Source of the DNA: an uncultured Pelagibacteraceae bacterium
Lineage (GTDB): Bacteria; Pseudomonadota; Alphaproteobacteria; Pelagibacterales; Pelagibacteraceae
Assembly: GCA_902591045.1 (NCBI GenBank)
Contig: CACIZC010000006.1
Span: forward strand, 1-64,000
Length of the DNA stretch: 64,000 nucleotides
Reading direction: 5' to 3'
Positions 18,397-27,691 of the stretch are shown here, one piece after another. The translations under genes and the position numbers were made by a program. The notes beneath the pieces were generated by a model. That model worked only from the letters and a program-made list of their open reading frames with translations. It made no database searches and was not told where the DNA came from. Every line of letters starts with the position of its first letter. Positions within the stretch are counted from its first letter, which is position 1.

Positions 18397-20451
18397 TTAA
18401 CTAGAAAAGTCAACAATTATTTCAGCTCTATCATGAAGTTTTAATAAACTTTGAAATTTGCTAATATTATTTAAGTTTATTTTTTTTACATTTTCTTCAG
18501 CAAGTAAAAAAAGATCTTTGTGATGAATTGGGTCAGAAAACCTAAAATTTTTTATTCCACTTTGTTGAAATCCAAGTATATCTCCATGACCTCTTAATTT
18601 TAAATCTTCTTCAGCTATTAAAAAACCATCACTATAAGATTTTAAAATTTTTAATCTTTTTTTGGCGTTTTCACTTAAATTTTTTTTATACAATAGAATA
18701 CACACAGAGTCCTCATGACCTCTCCCGACTCTTCCACGTAATTGGTGAAGTTGGGACAATCCAAATTTATTTGCATTTTCAACTATCATTGTGGTGGCAT
18801 TAGGAAAATCTATTCCAACTTCAATTACTGTAGTGCTTACTAATATTTTAATTTTTTTATTTAAAAATCTTTCTAAAACTAAATTTTTTTCATTTATTTT
18901 TAAATTTCCATGAATTAAACCCACATTTTTTGGAAATATTTTATTAATCATCTCGTATTGTTTTACCGCAGATGAAAAATCCAATTTTTTTGATTTTTCT
19001 ATTAAAGGACATACCCAAAAAACTTGTTTACCATTAGATATTTGTTTTTTTAGAAGAGGCCAAATTTCGTTTATTTTGTTTTCTGGTTTAACCAATGTAG
19101 TTATTATTTTTCTATTTTTAGGCTTTTCTTTAAGTCGTGAAATATCCATATCCCCAAAAAATGACAACATCATAGTTCTAGGTATTGGGGTAGCCGACAT
19201 TACTAAAACATCACAATTATCCCCTCCTTTTTTTGCAAGTTTCATTCTCTGTTTAACACCAAACTTATGTTGTTCGTCTATTACTATAAGACCCAATTTT
19301 GTAAACTTAATTTTACTTTGAAATAACGCATGTGTGCCAAAAAGTAAATCTATTTGCCCTGACTGTAATTTTTTATATAAATAATTTTTTTTTATATTTT
19401 CAATTTTACTTGTCAGCAGGGCGATTTTTACATTTGTGTTTTTGAATAATTTTTTAGATAATTCATAGTGTTGTGTAGCTAAAATTTCTGTTGGAGCCAT
19501 AAAAGCAACCTGATATTTAGAAGCAATCACATTAGCAGCCGATATTAAAGCCAATATTGTTTTACCAGAACCCACGTCTCCCTGGAGTAATCTAAACATT
19601 CTTTCGTTTGACAGAATATCCTGATTAATATCATTTAAAACGTCTTTTTGACCCAAGGTAAGTTCAAAGTTAAAATTTTTAAGTACCTTTCTAGATAATT
19701 GAAAATTAAAATTTTTCTTCTTTTTTTTTATTTTAATTATTTTTCTTGCCGACTTCATAATAAGTAAATTTGAAAAAATCTCATCATAAGCTAATCTTCT
19801 ATAAGTATTTGAAAAAAAATCTGTTTTACTCTTTGGATTGTGTAAATTTTGCAAGGTTTTTTTAAAGCCAAGAAAATTATTTTTTTTTAAAAAAACCTCT
19901 GTGTGCCAATCTAATTTTATATCAATTTTTGTCAAAACTTGATTAATAAGTTTTCTATAAACCTTCTCAATTAATCCATCGGTTAATGAATATTTAGGAA
20001 AAATTTTAGTTATTTCTGATTCATCAGCGATATCTTTAACGTATGTCGGATTTGTTATTTGATAATTTTTTTTATAAAATCCAATTTTTCCACTAATAAC
20101 AACTTTTTTTTTCAATGGTAAAATTTTTTTAATATAGCCCTCGTAGCTATTAAAAAAAATTATTTCTATTTTATTTACACCATCACCGCATATTACTTTA
20201 TTTGGTAGATTTCTAAATCGTGGAAAATTATATTTTAAAACTCTTACTTTTATGGTTGAAATTTTACCTATCTCTAACCTTTCAAGACTCACGATTTCCG
20301 ATCTATCTGTTATATCGTAAGGCAAGTCCCATAGAAGATCTTTAACTTTTTCAATCTTTTTATTTTTTAAATACTTTTTTAATTTAGTACCAACTCCTTT
20401 AATCGCTGAGATATCTGAAAACAAAAAACTGTTTTTGTTTATATTTTCCAT
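18397..20451 (-). CDS. recG: ATP-dependent DNA helicase RecG
   Basis: Remodels stalled replication forks and branch-migrates Holliday junctions. At 684 residues it has the N-terminal wedge/OB domain (IKGVGTKLKKYLKNK onward), the helicase motifs QGDVGSGKT (Walker A), VIDEQHKFGVKQR (motif II), SATPIPRT, and the C-terminal motifs STTVIEVGIDFPNATTM and QLHQLRGRVGRG. All are intact. It is convergent with DUF502 and divergent from sdhE with only 30 bp between the start codons. Confidence 0.96.
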   Translation of the reverse strand: MENINKNSFLFSDISAIKGVGTKLKKYLKNKKIEKVKDLLWDLPYDITDRSEIVSLERLEIGKISTIKVRVLKYNFPRFRNLPNKVICGDGVNKIEIIFFNSYEGYIKKILPLKKKVVISGKIGFYKKNYQITNPTYVKDIADESEITKIFPKYSLTDGLIEKVYRKLINQVLTKIDIKLDWHTEVFLKKNNFLGFKKTLQNLHNPKSKTDFFSNTYRRLAYDEIFSNLLIMKSARKIIKIKKKKKNFNFQLSRKVLKNFNFELTLGQKDVLNDINQDILSNERMFRLLQGDVGSGKTILALISAANVIASKYQVAFMAPTEILATQHYELSKKLFKNTNVKIALLTSKIENIKKNYLYKKLQSGQIDLLFGTHALFQSKIKFTKLGLIVIDEQHKFGVKQRMKLAKKGGDNCDVLVMSATPIPRTMMLSFFGDMDISRLKEKPKNRKIITTLVKPENKINEIWPLLKKQISNGKQVFWVCPLIEKSKKLDFSSAVKQYEMINKIFPKNVGLIHGNLKINEKNLVLERFLNKKIKILVSTTVIEVGIDFPNATTMIVENANKFGLSQLHQLRGRVGRGHEDSVCILLYKKNLSENAKKRLKILKSYSDGFLIAEEDLKLRGHGDILGFQQSGIKNFRFSDPIHHKDLFLLAEENVKKINLNNISKFQSLLKLHDRAEIIVDFSS

Positions 20452-20481
20452 AATAAGAACTATAATATATTTGAAATATAC

Positions 20482-20739
20482 ATGAATAAATTAGATTCAA
20501 TTAAAAAAAAAATAAAATACCGGTCTGAATATAGAGGCATTAAAGAAATGGATTTATTACTTGGTGATTTTGTTAACAAATATATTAACACATTAAATTA
20601 TAGTGAATTAATTGATCTTCATAACATCTTAGAACAGGACGATGATACTATTTTTAAATGGTATTCAAACCAAAATCAAAATGACAAAATTCCTATTAAC
20701 AAAGTTAGTAAATTATTAAAAGAGTTCAAAATAAAATGA
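20482..20739 (+). CDS. sdhE: Succinate dehydrogenase assembly factor SdhE (FAD assembly factor)
   Basis: An 85-residue protein that promotes covalent flavinylation of succinate dehydrogenase. The diagnostic RGxxE motif is present as YRGIKEMDLLLGDF (about residues 13-26), followed by the helix bundle with LEQDDDTIFKWY. It is common next to recG in Alphaproteobacteria. The stop codon TGA ends at 20739, exactly one base before the 3' CCA end of the opposite-strand tRNA-Ser, so its transcript must run antisense into the tRNA. Confidence 0.9.
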   Translation: MNKLDSIKKKIKYRSEYRGIKEMDLLLGDFVNKYINTLNYSELIDLHNILEQDDDTIFKWYSNQNQNDKIPINKVSKLLKEFKIK

Positions 20740-20829
20740 TGGCGGAGGGGGTGGGATTCGAACCCACGAATGAGTTGCCCCATTGCTAGTTTTCAAGACT
20801 AGTGCTTTCAACCGCTCAGCCACCCCTCC
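20740..20829 (-). tRNA. tRNA-Ser (anticodon TGA)
   Basis: A 90-nt tRNA with long variable arm. The acceptor stem GGAGGGG pairs with CCCCTCC, the anticodon stem CTAGT/ACTAG encloses CTTGAAA with anticodon TGA (complement of 20793-20795), and the T-arm has GGGTTCGAATCCC. The CCA end is encoded. A good promoter lies immediately upstream on the same strand (complement of 20840-20868). Confidence 0.97.
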
Positions 20830-20831
20830 AG

Positions 20832-20854
20832 AATATTGCTTTATAAGCAATATT
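20832..20854. terminator. Perfect 10-bp hairpin, possible sdhE terminator overlapping the tRNA-Ser promoter
   Basis: AATATTGCTT, loop TAT, then AAGCAATATT, followed on the plus strand by a T-rich run (20855-20857 extending the TATTTTT stretch). Read forwards it resembles a weak intrinsic terminator for the sdhE transcript after it has crossed the tRNA. It also covers the -10 box of the tRNA-Ser promoter, so an operator role is an alternative. The stem is AT-rich, so the terminator call is tentative. Confidence 0.4.
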
Positions 20855-20868
20855 TTTAAAATCATCAA
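20840..20868 (-). promoter_or_regulatory. Sigma-70-type promoter for tRNA-Ser
   Basis: On the minus strand TTGATG (complement of 20863-20868) is followed after 17 bp by TATAAA (complement of 20840-20845). The expected transcription start falls a few bases before the tRNA 5' end at 20829. Spacing and hexamers fit the sigma-70 consensus well, but no experiment supports it here. Confidence 0.6.
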
Positions 20869-20913
20869 TTGAAATCGTTACAAGTTAATATATTGTTTTT
20901 TTTACAATCAAAA

Positions 20914-21921
20914 ATGAACAAAACAATAAACATCTTAGGATTTTTTACTTTTATTTTTTTTATAAAAGTTTTTTCAACAGCTTATGCAAATGAAGATTTT
21001 AATTTATGGTTACAGGATTTTAAAAAAAGTGCGATAAAAAAGGGAATCTCAAAAAAAACTGTAGATGAAACCATGAAAGATGCAAAATTTTTATCAAAGG
21101 TAATTGAATATGACAGGTTTCAGCCAGAATTTTATGAAGATACCTATACTTATATCAAAAAAAGAACAAATCAAAGTAAAGTAAAAAATGGATTGTTTTT
21201 ATATAAAAAAGAAAAAAATATAATTAACAAAATAGAAAAAAAATTTTCAGTTGAAAAGGAGCTTTTGCTTGCATTAATGGGAATCGAAACAAATTTTGGT
21301 AAATATCTAGGAAAAATGGATATCATCTCTTCTTTAGCTACTCTCAGTTTTGATAAAAGAAGGAGCGCCTTTTTTACAAACGAGTTGTTAATTTTATTAA
21401 AGTTAATAGATGAAAATGTAATAGATAAAAATATACTTTACGGTTCATGGGCAGGTGCTTTTGGTAATTTCCAATTTATGCCATCAACTATAAAAGGTTA
21501 TGCGATAGATTATAATAATAATTCTGATATAGAGCTAAAAAAAATAGACGATTCTTTTGCATCGGCAGCAAATTATATTAAAAAAATTGGCTGGAAAAAA
21601 AATCAACCGTGCTTTTATAAAGTTGAGCTAAAAGAAGAAATACCGGAAAAATATTTGAACAGTTCAGCAAAAAAAATTGTTAACAAGAGAAAGGTAAAAT
21701 ATTTTAAAAAATATTTTAAATCTATTGAAGCTCAAAATCTAAATGATAGCATGAGTTCAGCAATAATAATACCAGACAAGGACATAATACCAGGTGCAAA
21801 AAATTTAAAACCTGCTTTTATTGTATTTGAAAATTATGAGCGAATTTTAAAATGGAATAGATCGTTAAGATTTGCACTTGCTGTATGTACATTACAAAAC
21901 AAATTTAAAAATGAAATTTAA
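20914..21921 (+). CDS. mltB: Lytic murein transglycosylase (MltB family)
   Basis: Cleaves peptidoglycan glycan strands to leave 1,6-anhydromuramic ends. The 335-residue protein starts with a signal peptide (hydrophobic core about 6-20, likely cleavage after AYA). It carries the SLT-type catalytic glutamate in ALMGIETNFGKYLG, the ASLATLSFDKRRSAFFTNEL-like block, and GSWAGAFGNFQFMPSTIK. A longer reading from TTG at 20869 exists, but the ATG at 20914 places the signal peptide at the N-terminus. It is the first gene of a cell-wall block with the RlpA-like and carboxypeptidase genes. Confidence 0.9.
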   Translation: MNKTINILGFFTFIFFIKVFSTAYANEDFNLWLQDFKKSAIKKGISKKTVDETMKDAKFLSKVIEYDRFQPEFYEDTYTYIKKRTNQSKVKNGLFLYKKEKNIINKIEKKFSVEKELLLALMGIETNFGKYLGKMDIISSLATLSFDKRRSAFFTNELLILLKLIDENVIDKNILYGSWAGAFGNFQFMPSTIKGYAIDYNNNSDIELKKIDDSFASAANYIKKIGWKKNQPCFYKVELKEEIPEKYLNSSAKKIVNKRKVKYFKKYFKSIEAQNLNDSMSSAIIIPDKDIIPGAKNLKPAFIVFENYERILKWNRSLRFALAVCTLQNKFKNEI

Positions 21922-22642
21922 AATTATTTTTTTTATTTTTTTGCTGCATTCATGTTCACCATCAATCACGCAAAAAAAATCTCTCAAATATATTCCGTAC
22001 ACTTCAAAAGGATTCGCTTTAATATATAATGGAGATGATTACGCAAAAAAAATTGTAAGCAGAAAATTAAATAATGACACTATGGAGGTTGCTCACAATA
22101 AATTAAGAAGAAATTCAATATTGAAAATTACTAATCCCGAAACAAAAAAAACTGTTACCTTAAGAGTCGTTAAAAAAGCTGAATATCCAAATTTTTTTAA
22201 AATATTGATATCGGAAAAAGTTGCCGAATCTTTGGGTTTGAATAAAGATGTGCCATTTGTCGATATTGAAGAAAGAATAAAAAACAAATCTTTTGTAGCT
22301 AAAGTGGCTGTAACACATAACGAAGAAAAAAAGGTTTCCAACAAAGCCCCAGTAACAGAAGTTAAAATAAAAAATATATCTACTGAAAAAGAGTCAAAAA
22401 ATAATAAACTTCAAGAATTTTCCATACTTATTGGAGAGTTTTATTCAGAAAAAAATGCAAATAATCTAAAAGATATTTTGGAAAAAAAATATGTGAAAAA
22501 AGATGATTTAACCGTTAAAAAACTTGGAAAAAATAAATTTAAATTATTTGCTGGTCCATACACTTCAATTAATACTTTAAAAACCACTTACTTTGAGTTA
22601 AACAAGTATGGATTTGAAAATCTTGATATTGAGAAAAAATGA
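21911..22642 (+). CDS. RlpA-like lipoprotein with DPBB and SPOR domains
   Basis: A 243-residue lipoprotein: signal peptide MKFKIIFFIFLLHSC with the lipobox cysteine at residue 15. Residues about 30-120 look like a divergent double-psi beta-barrel of the RlpA type (GFALIYNG, VAHNKLRRNSILKITN and ISEKVAESLGL). After a Lys/Glu-rich linker, the last 75 residues (EFSILIGEFYSEKNANNL, then FKLFAGPYTS) form a SPOR domain, which binds denuded glycans at division sites. It overlaps mltB by 11 bp and the carboxypeptidase by 4 bp. The usual barrel active-site residues are not obvious. Confidence 0.75.
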   Translation: MKFKIIFFIFLLHSCSPSITQKKSLKYIPYTSKGFALIYNGDDYAKKIVSRKLNNDTMEVAHNKLRRNSILKITNPETKKTVTLRVVKKAEYPNFFKILISEKVAESLGLNKDVPFVDIEERIKNKSFVAKVAVTHNEEKKVSNKAPVTEVKIKNISTEKESKNNKLQEFSILIGEFYSEKNANNLKDILEKKYVKKDDLTVKKLGKNKFKLFAGPYTSINTLKTTYFELNKYGFENLDIEKK

Positions 22643-23790
22643 TTAAAAATATAATTTTAGTATTATTTTTTTTATTTACATTGACTGGAAGAGTCTGGTG
22701 CGAACCAAAAATTGACGTTAGAACAGCAATTCTAATGGATTATAACTCCGGGGCAATTCTTTATGAATTAGAAGCAGATGCACAGATTTATCCAGCATCA
22801 ATGACAAAAATAATGACCACCATTATTGTTTTCGATCTTATAAAAAATAAAAAATTAAAGTTAGAAGATGAAATCGTTGTTTCAGAAAATGCATGGAGAA
22901 TGTCAAAAAGTGGTTACTCCTCTATGTTTATTATGCTTAATGATACCGTAACAGTTGAGGATTTGCTTAAAGGAATAATTATTGTTTCTGGAAATGATGC
23001 TTGCGTCGCTTTGGCTGAAGGTATAGCGGGAACAGAATCTAATTTTGCAGATATGATGAACGAAAAAGCTGCTGAAATTGGACTGGAAAATACAAATTTT
23101 TCAAACTCTTCAGGCATTAATGATCCTGATAATTATTCTACAGTTAGAGACATTGCTTTAATGTCAAAATACTTGATAGAAAATTTTCCAGAACTTTATA
23201 AACTTTATGCAGAAAAAGAATTTACATGGGATAGAACAGGTGGTGATCCAATCAAACAAGGTAACAGAAATCCACTGTTATACAAAAAAATTGGTGCTGA
23301 TGGAATTAAAACTGGTTACTTAGCTGTTGAACAATATTCTTTAGCAAGCTCTATTAAAGGTGAAAGCAGAAGATTAATTGCAGTTGCTAGCGGTTTTAAA
23401 TCTAAAAATTCACGTTCAAGCGATTCCATTAAACTTTTAAGTTGGGGCTTAAGGAACACGAACACCTATGAAATAGCTAAAAAACATGATCCTAAATTTG
23501 AATTCAAAACTTGGCTTGGAAAAAACGAAACAGTAAAAGGTCATATTAATGAGGATATTTATATTACTGTGAGTAAAAAAGATTTTAAAAAATTAAAGAC
23601 TTTTACCTATCATAATGGACCAATAAAAGCTCCGATAAAAAAAGATCAAGAAATTGGTTATTTACTTGTGACTCTTGATGATGAGGAGTTAAAAAAAATT
23701 CCGGTTTATTCAAGCGAACAAGTAAAAAAAGTTAATATTTTTAAAAGCTTATTTTTATCATTTAACTATATGATTTGGGGAGATGTATAA
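22639..23790 (+). CDS. dacA: D-alanyl-D-alanine carboxypeptidase (PBP5/6 type)
   Basis: Trims the terminal D-Ala from peptidoglycan stem peptides, limiting cross-linking. It has a signal peptide (about residues 1-21), the SxxK motif PASMTKIM (Ser54, Lys57), the SxN motif VSGNDACVALAEG near residue 115, and the KTG motif in GIKTGYLAVE. A C-terminal beta domain and an amphipathic end (FKSLFLSFNYMIWG) match the membrane anchor of PBP5/6. Length 383 is typical. It overlaps both neighbours, rlpA-like by 4 bp and tmk by 8 bp. Confidence 0.93.
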   Translation: MIKNIILVLFFLFTLTGRVWCEPKIDVRTAILMDYNSGAILYELEADAQIYPASMTKIMTTIIVFDLIKNKKLKLEDEIVVSENAWRMSKSGYSSMFIMLNDTVTVEDLLKGIIIVSGNDACVALAEGIAGTESNFADMMNEKAAEIGLENTNFSNSSGINDPDNYSTVRDIALMSKYLIENFPELYKLYAEKEFTWDRTGGDPIKQGNRNPLLYKKIGADGIKTGYLAVEQYSLASSIKGESRRLIAVASGFKSKNSRSSDSIKLLSWGLRNTNTYEIAKKHDPKFEFKTWLGKNETVKGHINEDIYITVSKKDFKKLKTFTYHNGPIKAPIKKDQEIGYLLVTLDDEELKKIPVYSSEQVKKVNIFKSLFLSFNYMIWGDV

Positions 23791-24430
23791 AAAGAAGTCT
23801 CTATTTGTCGTATTTGAAGGAATCGAAGGTTCTGGAAAATCTTATCAAAGTAAAAAATTATACAACAGTCTAATTAAAAGAAAGTTGCCCACTTTATTAA
23901 CACGAGAACCAGGAGGGACACCAAGTGCTGAAAAAATAAGAAAAGTTATTCTCGATGATTATTTTTATCCAAAATCTAAGGAAAAATTTGATAAAAATAC
24001 AGATACACTTTTATATCTAGCCTCAAGAAACGAACATGTTTTAAATAAAATAAAACCCGCAATTAAAAAAAAAAATATAGTTATTTGCGATAGATTTATA
24101 GACTCAACAATTGCCTATCAAATTTTTGGCAAAGGTGTAAATAAAAATCTAGTGAACTCAGTTCATAAATTTATTCTTTCTAATCTTAAGCCAGACTTAA
24201 CTTTTGTTTTAAAAGTTTCCATTAAAAAAGCATTAAAAAGATTAAAAAAAAGAAAAAAGAAAAATAGATATGACAAATTCTCTAAAAACTTTTACGTAAA
24301 AGCACAAAACGCCTTTTTAAAAATTGCAAAAAAAAATCCAAGAAAATATTATATAATAGATAATTCTGACAATAACAAAGATGTTGAAAAAAAAATATTT
24401 AAAATTGTTTATTCTATGATTAAGAAATAA
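23783..24430 (+). CDS. tmk: Thymidylate kinase
   Basis: Phosphorylates dTMP to dTDP. The P-loop is FEGIEGSGKSYQS (residues about 9-21), the substrate block is TREPGGTPSAEKIR, and the DR(F/Y) motif is ICDRFIDSTIAYQ. Length 215 is normal. It lies in the conserved tmk-holB-metG-tatD cluster and overlaps the carboxypeptidase gene. The C-terminal half is unusually rich in lysine, as expected from the base composition. Confidence 0.95.
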   Translation: MYKKKSLFVVFEGIEGSGKSYQSKKLYNSLIKRKLPTLLTREPGGTPSAEKIRKVILDDYFYPKSKEKFDKNTDTLLYLASRNEHVLNKIKPAIKKKNIVICDRFIDSTIAYQIFGKGVNKNLVNSVHKFILSNLKPDLTFVLKVSIKKALKRLKKRKKKNRYDKFSKNFYVKAQNAFLKIAKKNPRKYYIIDNSDNNKDVEKKIFKIVYSMIKK

Positions 24431-24431
24431 A

Positions 24432-25388
24432 ATGCGTGAAAATTTAGAAGACAAACCGGTTTTTCCTTATTCATCAAAACTATATGCTTTGAAAAAATAT
24501 TTTAACGATTTTACCGAACTTTATAAAAAAAAAAAATTACCTAAAGTTATTTTGCTTACTGGTGACAAAGGCGTTGGAAAACAAACTCTTTCTTTCCATT
24601 TAATTAATTATTTTTTAACAATAAATACTGATTCTCCATACAACTTAAATAATATGTCAATTAATCAAAACAATATTCAATTCAGAAATATACAAAACAA
24701 CGTATCTGAAAATTATAACTATATTGGAAACGTAAAGACAAAAAAAGTTAAAATTGATGATATAAGAAATATTCAAAAAAAATTTACAAACACTCCGCTT
24801 AATAACCTTCCAAGGTTTACAGTAATAGATGATGTTGAATTGCTTAATTTAAATACCGCTAATTCATTATTAAAATTTATTGAAAATCCTTCAGAATTTG
24901 ATTTTTTTATTTTAATTAACAACAAAAGAGGAAAAATAATAGAAACGATTAGATCAAGATCTTTAGAAACCAAAATTTTTCTTTCCGAAAAGGAAAAGGA
25001 AGAAATTCTTAAATCTTTACTGGAAGATTTTGGCTTAAAATATAGTTTTTCCCATAATTATATTAAATTCTCAACACCAGGACTATTGTTAAATATCTCT
25101 CAAGAGATTGAAAAATTGGGTATAAAAGAAAATATGAGTTTGTATAAAATAGCCGAAATACTTTTAAATTCATTTAAAAAAAATAAAAACGATATTTCTC
25201 TAGAATGTATAAAATTATTTATGGATATAAGACTCATGAAAAATTTAAAAGTAACTACCGGGAATACTAGTGAAAAAATTTATTTAAAAAATACTTTGAT
25301 TAATTTATTAAACAAATATCAAAATTATAATTTAACTAACAATTTAGTTTTAGAGTATTTTAAAGGTTACCCGGATCATGTCGGATAA
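24432..25388 (+). CDS. holB: DNA polymerase III delta' subunit
   Basis: A clamp-loader AAA+ subunit that helps load the sliding clamp. Residues about 38-50 contain a Walker A-like TGDKGVGKQTLSFH. The middle carries the KKVKIDDIRNIQKKFTNTP block and IDDVELLNLNTANSLLKFIENP, and sensor-like residues follow in RSRSLETKIFL. At 318 residues it is normal length. No four-cysteine zinc module is present. Overlap with metG is 11 bp. Position between tmk and metG supports the call. Confidence 0.88.
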   Translation: MRENLEDKPVFPYSSKLYALKKYFNDFTELYKKKKLPKVILLTGDKGVGKQTLSFHLINYFLTINTDSPYNLNNMSINQNNIQFRNIQNNVSENYNYIGNVKTKKVKIDDIRNIQKKFTNTPLNNLPRFTVIDDVELLNLNTANSLLKFIENPSEFDFFILINNKRGKIIETIRSRSLETKIFLSEKEKEEILKSLLEDFGLKYSFSHNYIKFSTPGLLLNISQEIEKLGIKENMSLYKIAEILLNSFKKNKNDISLECIKLFMDIRLMKNLKVTTGNTSEKIYLKNTLINLLNKYQNYNLTNNLVLEYFKGYPDHVG

Positions 25389-26922
25389 AAATTTTTATAT
25401 AACCACGCCAATCTATTACCCTTCTGGAGAACCACACATGGGGCATGCTTACTCAAGTATCATAGCAGATATTTTTGCAAGATTTAAAAGATTAGAAGGT
25501 TTTAATGTAATGTTTCTAACCGGAACGGATGAACATGGATTAAAAATGCAAAGAGAGGCGGAAAAAAAATCAATTGATACAAAAAGATTTTGTGATGAGC
25601 TTTCAGAAAAATTTAAAGGCTTAAGTAAAACCTTAAATCTTTCTAATGATGATTTTATTAGAACTACTGAAAAAAGACATTTTAATGCAGTAAATGAAAT
25701 ATGGGAAAAACTTCTTAAGTCTGAAGACATTTATTTGTCTAAATATAAAGGATGGTATTCTGTTTCTGATGAGGCTTATTATGACGAAGATGAAATCGAA
25801 ACCAAAAGTGAATTAAAATATTCAAAAGTATCTGGTTCAAAAGTTGAATGGGTTGAGGAAGAGTCTTATTTTTTCAAACTTTCAAAATGGCAAAAACAAT
25901 TACTAGAATTCTATTCTGAAAATCCAAATTTTATTCTTCCAGCTTCTAGGAGAAATGAAGTAGTCGAGTTTGTAAAAAGAGGACTCAAAGATTTGTCTGT
26001 TAGCAGAACGTCATTCTCATGGGGCATTCCTGTTCCAAATAATTCAAAGCACGTGATCTATGTGTGGTTAGATGCTTTGACAAATTATTTAAGCGCATTA
26101 AACTTTCCAAATGTTAACGATAATAAGTATATAAAATTTTGGCCCGCAGATGTTCACATAATCGGAAAAGATATTTTAAGATTTCATGCGATTTATTGGC
26201 CAGCTTTTTTAATGGCAGCCAAAATACCCACTCCAAAAAGAGTCTATGGACATGGCTGGATACTTTCAGACAAAAAGAAAATGTCTAAATCAATCGGGAA
26301 TATTTTGGATCCTGTAGAAATAATAAATAATTATGGTATTGATCAACTAAGATATTATTTAGTAAAAGAAGTATCTTTAGGAAATGACGGAAATGTATCT
26401 CTTAAAAGTTTAACAGATTGTATAAATAACGATTTAGCTAATAATTTTGGAAATTTATGTCAAAGAGTTTTTGCTTTTGTTAATAAAAACTGTGAATCTA
26501 AAATTCCACATTGTAAAGAATTTAAAGACTCCGAAAAGAAATTATCTAACGAGATAATAAATAAATTGAAACTATTAAAAGATTTAATTAACAAACAAGA
26601 TTTAAACACTTACATAAAAGAAGTTATTAATTTTTCTTTTAATACGAACAAATATTTTAATGATAGCAAACCCTGGGAACTAAAAAAAGGTAATGAAGAA
26701 AAAATGAACTCTGTATTATATGCAACTCTTAATCAAATAAGGTGTATCAGCATTTTACTATTTCCAATAATACCAATTTCCTCAGAAAAGGTTTTAAAAA
26801 CATTGGGAATTGATAATAAAGATTTTAAAATTGACAATATAAAAAAAATAAATTTTTTAAAGTCTGGAACTAAAATTAAAAAAATTGATATATTGTTTAA
26901 AAAAATAGAAAATGATAATTGA
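25378..26922 (+). CDS. metG: Methionyl-tRNA synthetase
   Basis: A class I synthetase that charges tRNA-Met. The HIGH motif reads PHMGHAYSS (residues about 20-28) and the KMSKS motif reads KKMSKSIGN. The 514-residue length matches the form without a C-terminal EMAP tRNA-binding domain. The zinc-knuckle region (around GWYSVSDEAYYDEDEI) contains no cysteines, as in many alphaproteobacterial enzymes. It overlaps holB and tatD by 11 bp each. Confidence 0.96.
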   Translation: MSDKNFYITTPIYYPSGEPHMGHAYSSIIADIFARFKRLEGFNVMFLTGTDEHGLKMQREAEKKSIDTKRFCDELSEKFKGLSKTLNLSNDDFIRTTEKRHFNAVNEIWEKLLKSEDIYLSKYKGWYSVSDEAYYDEDEIETKSELKYSKVSGSKVEWVEEESYFFKLSKWQKQLLEFYSENPNFILPASRRNEVVEFVKRGLKDLSVSRTSFSWGIPVPNNSKHVIYVWLDALTNYLSALNFPNVNDNKYIKFWPADVHIIGKDILRFHAIYWPAFLMAAKIPTPKRVYGHGWILSDKKKMSKSIGNILDPVEIINNYGIDQLRYYLVKEVSLGNDGNVSLKSLTDCINNDLANNFGNLCQRVFAFVNKNCESKIPHCKEFKDSEKKLSNEIINKLKLLKDLINKQDLNTYIKEVINFSFNTNKYFNDSKPWELKKGNEEKMNSVLYATLNQIRCISILLFPIIPISSEKVLKTLGIDNKDFKIDNIKKINFLKSGTKIKKIDILFKKIENDN

Positions 26923-27691
26923 TTCACATTGCCATTTAGACTACGAACCTTTAAAAAGTGACTTAAACAATGTTTTAAGCAGAGCCAGAAAATCTGGGGT
27001 AAATTATTTTTTAACAATTTGTACTACTGATGAAAGTTTTGTAAAAATTTTAGAAATTTTAAAAAATAATAGTAATGTATATGGCACTTACGGTATCCAC
27101 CCCCATGAAACAAAAAAATACACAAAACTATCAATCGATTCTATTTTAAAAAATATTAAAAAGGATAAAAAAATTATAGGAATAGGTGAGACAGGTCTTG
27201 ATTTTTATTACTCTTACTCTGAAAAAAAAGCACAAATAGACTGTTTCATAAAACATATAAGAGCGTGCCAAACTTCTTCGAAAACTCTTATAGTACATTC
27301 TAGATCTGCGGATAAAGAAACCTTTGAAGTTCTATCAAGTGAAATGAAAAATAAAAATTTTAAAGTTTTAATGCATTGTTTTACTGGCAGCAAAGATTTT
27401 GCACATAAGCTTTTGGATTTAGGTTGTTATTTTTCTGCTAGTGGGATTATAACATTTAAAAATTCCAAAGATTTAAAAGAAACCTTTAAATCCATACCAA
27501 AAGATAGAATACTTGTTGAAACTGACTCACCATATTTATCTCCTGAACCCTTAAGAGGAAAGCCTAATGAGCCAAGCAACATTGTTTATACACTTAAATG
27601 CATTTCAGAAATTAAAAAAGAAACAGATTTATCAATGCAGAATATAACTACTAAAAATTTTTTTAATTTATTTAATTTAAAACACCCATGA
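26912..27691 (+). CDS. tatD: TatD family DNase / metal-dependent hydrolase
   Basis: A TIM-barrel metal-dependent deoxyribonuclease, 259 residues. The metal motif begins at the N-terminus with IIDSHCHLDYEPL, GIGETGLDFYYS carries the conserved Glu, further ligands lie in VHSRSADKE and MHCFTGS, and the C-terminal ETDSPYLSPEP holds the last Asp. All are intact. It belongs to the conserved tmk-holB-metG-tatD-hydrolase block; despite the name it is not part of the Tat translocase. It overlaps the next gene by 4 bp. Confidence 0.92.
   Translation: MIIDSHCHLDYEPLKSDLNNVLSRARKSGVNYFLTICTTDESFVKILEILKNNSNVYGTYGIHPHETKKYTKLSIDSILKNIKKDKKIIGIGETGLDFYYSYSEKKAQIDCFIKHIRACQTSSKTLIVHSRSADKETFEVLSSEMKNKNFKVLMHCFTGSKDFAHKLLDLGCYFSASGIITFKNSKDLKETFKSIPKDRILVETDSPYLSPEPLRGKPNEPSNIVYTLKCISEIKKETDLSMQNITTKNFFNLFNLKHP

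Noticed and set aside
20869-20913. Upstream TTG start for mltB
   Set aside because: It would put 15 residues before an otherwise standard signal peptide and lies over the tRNA-Ser promoter.
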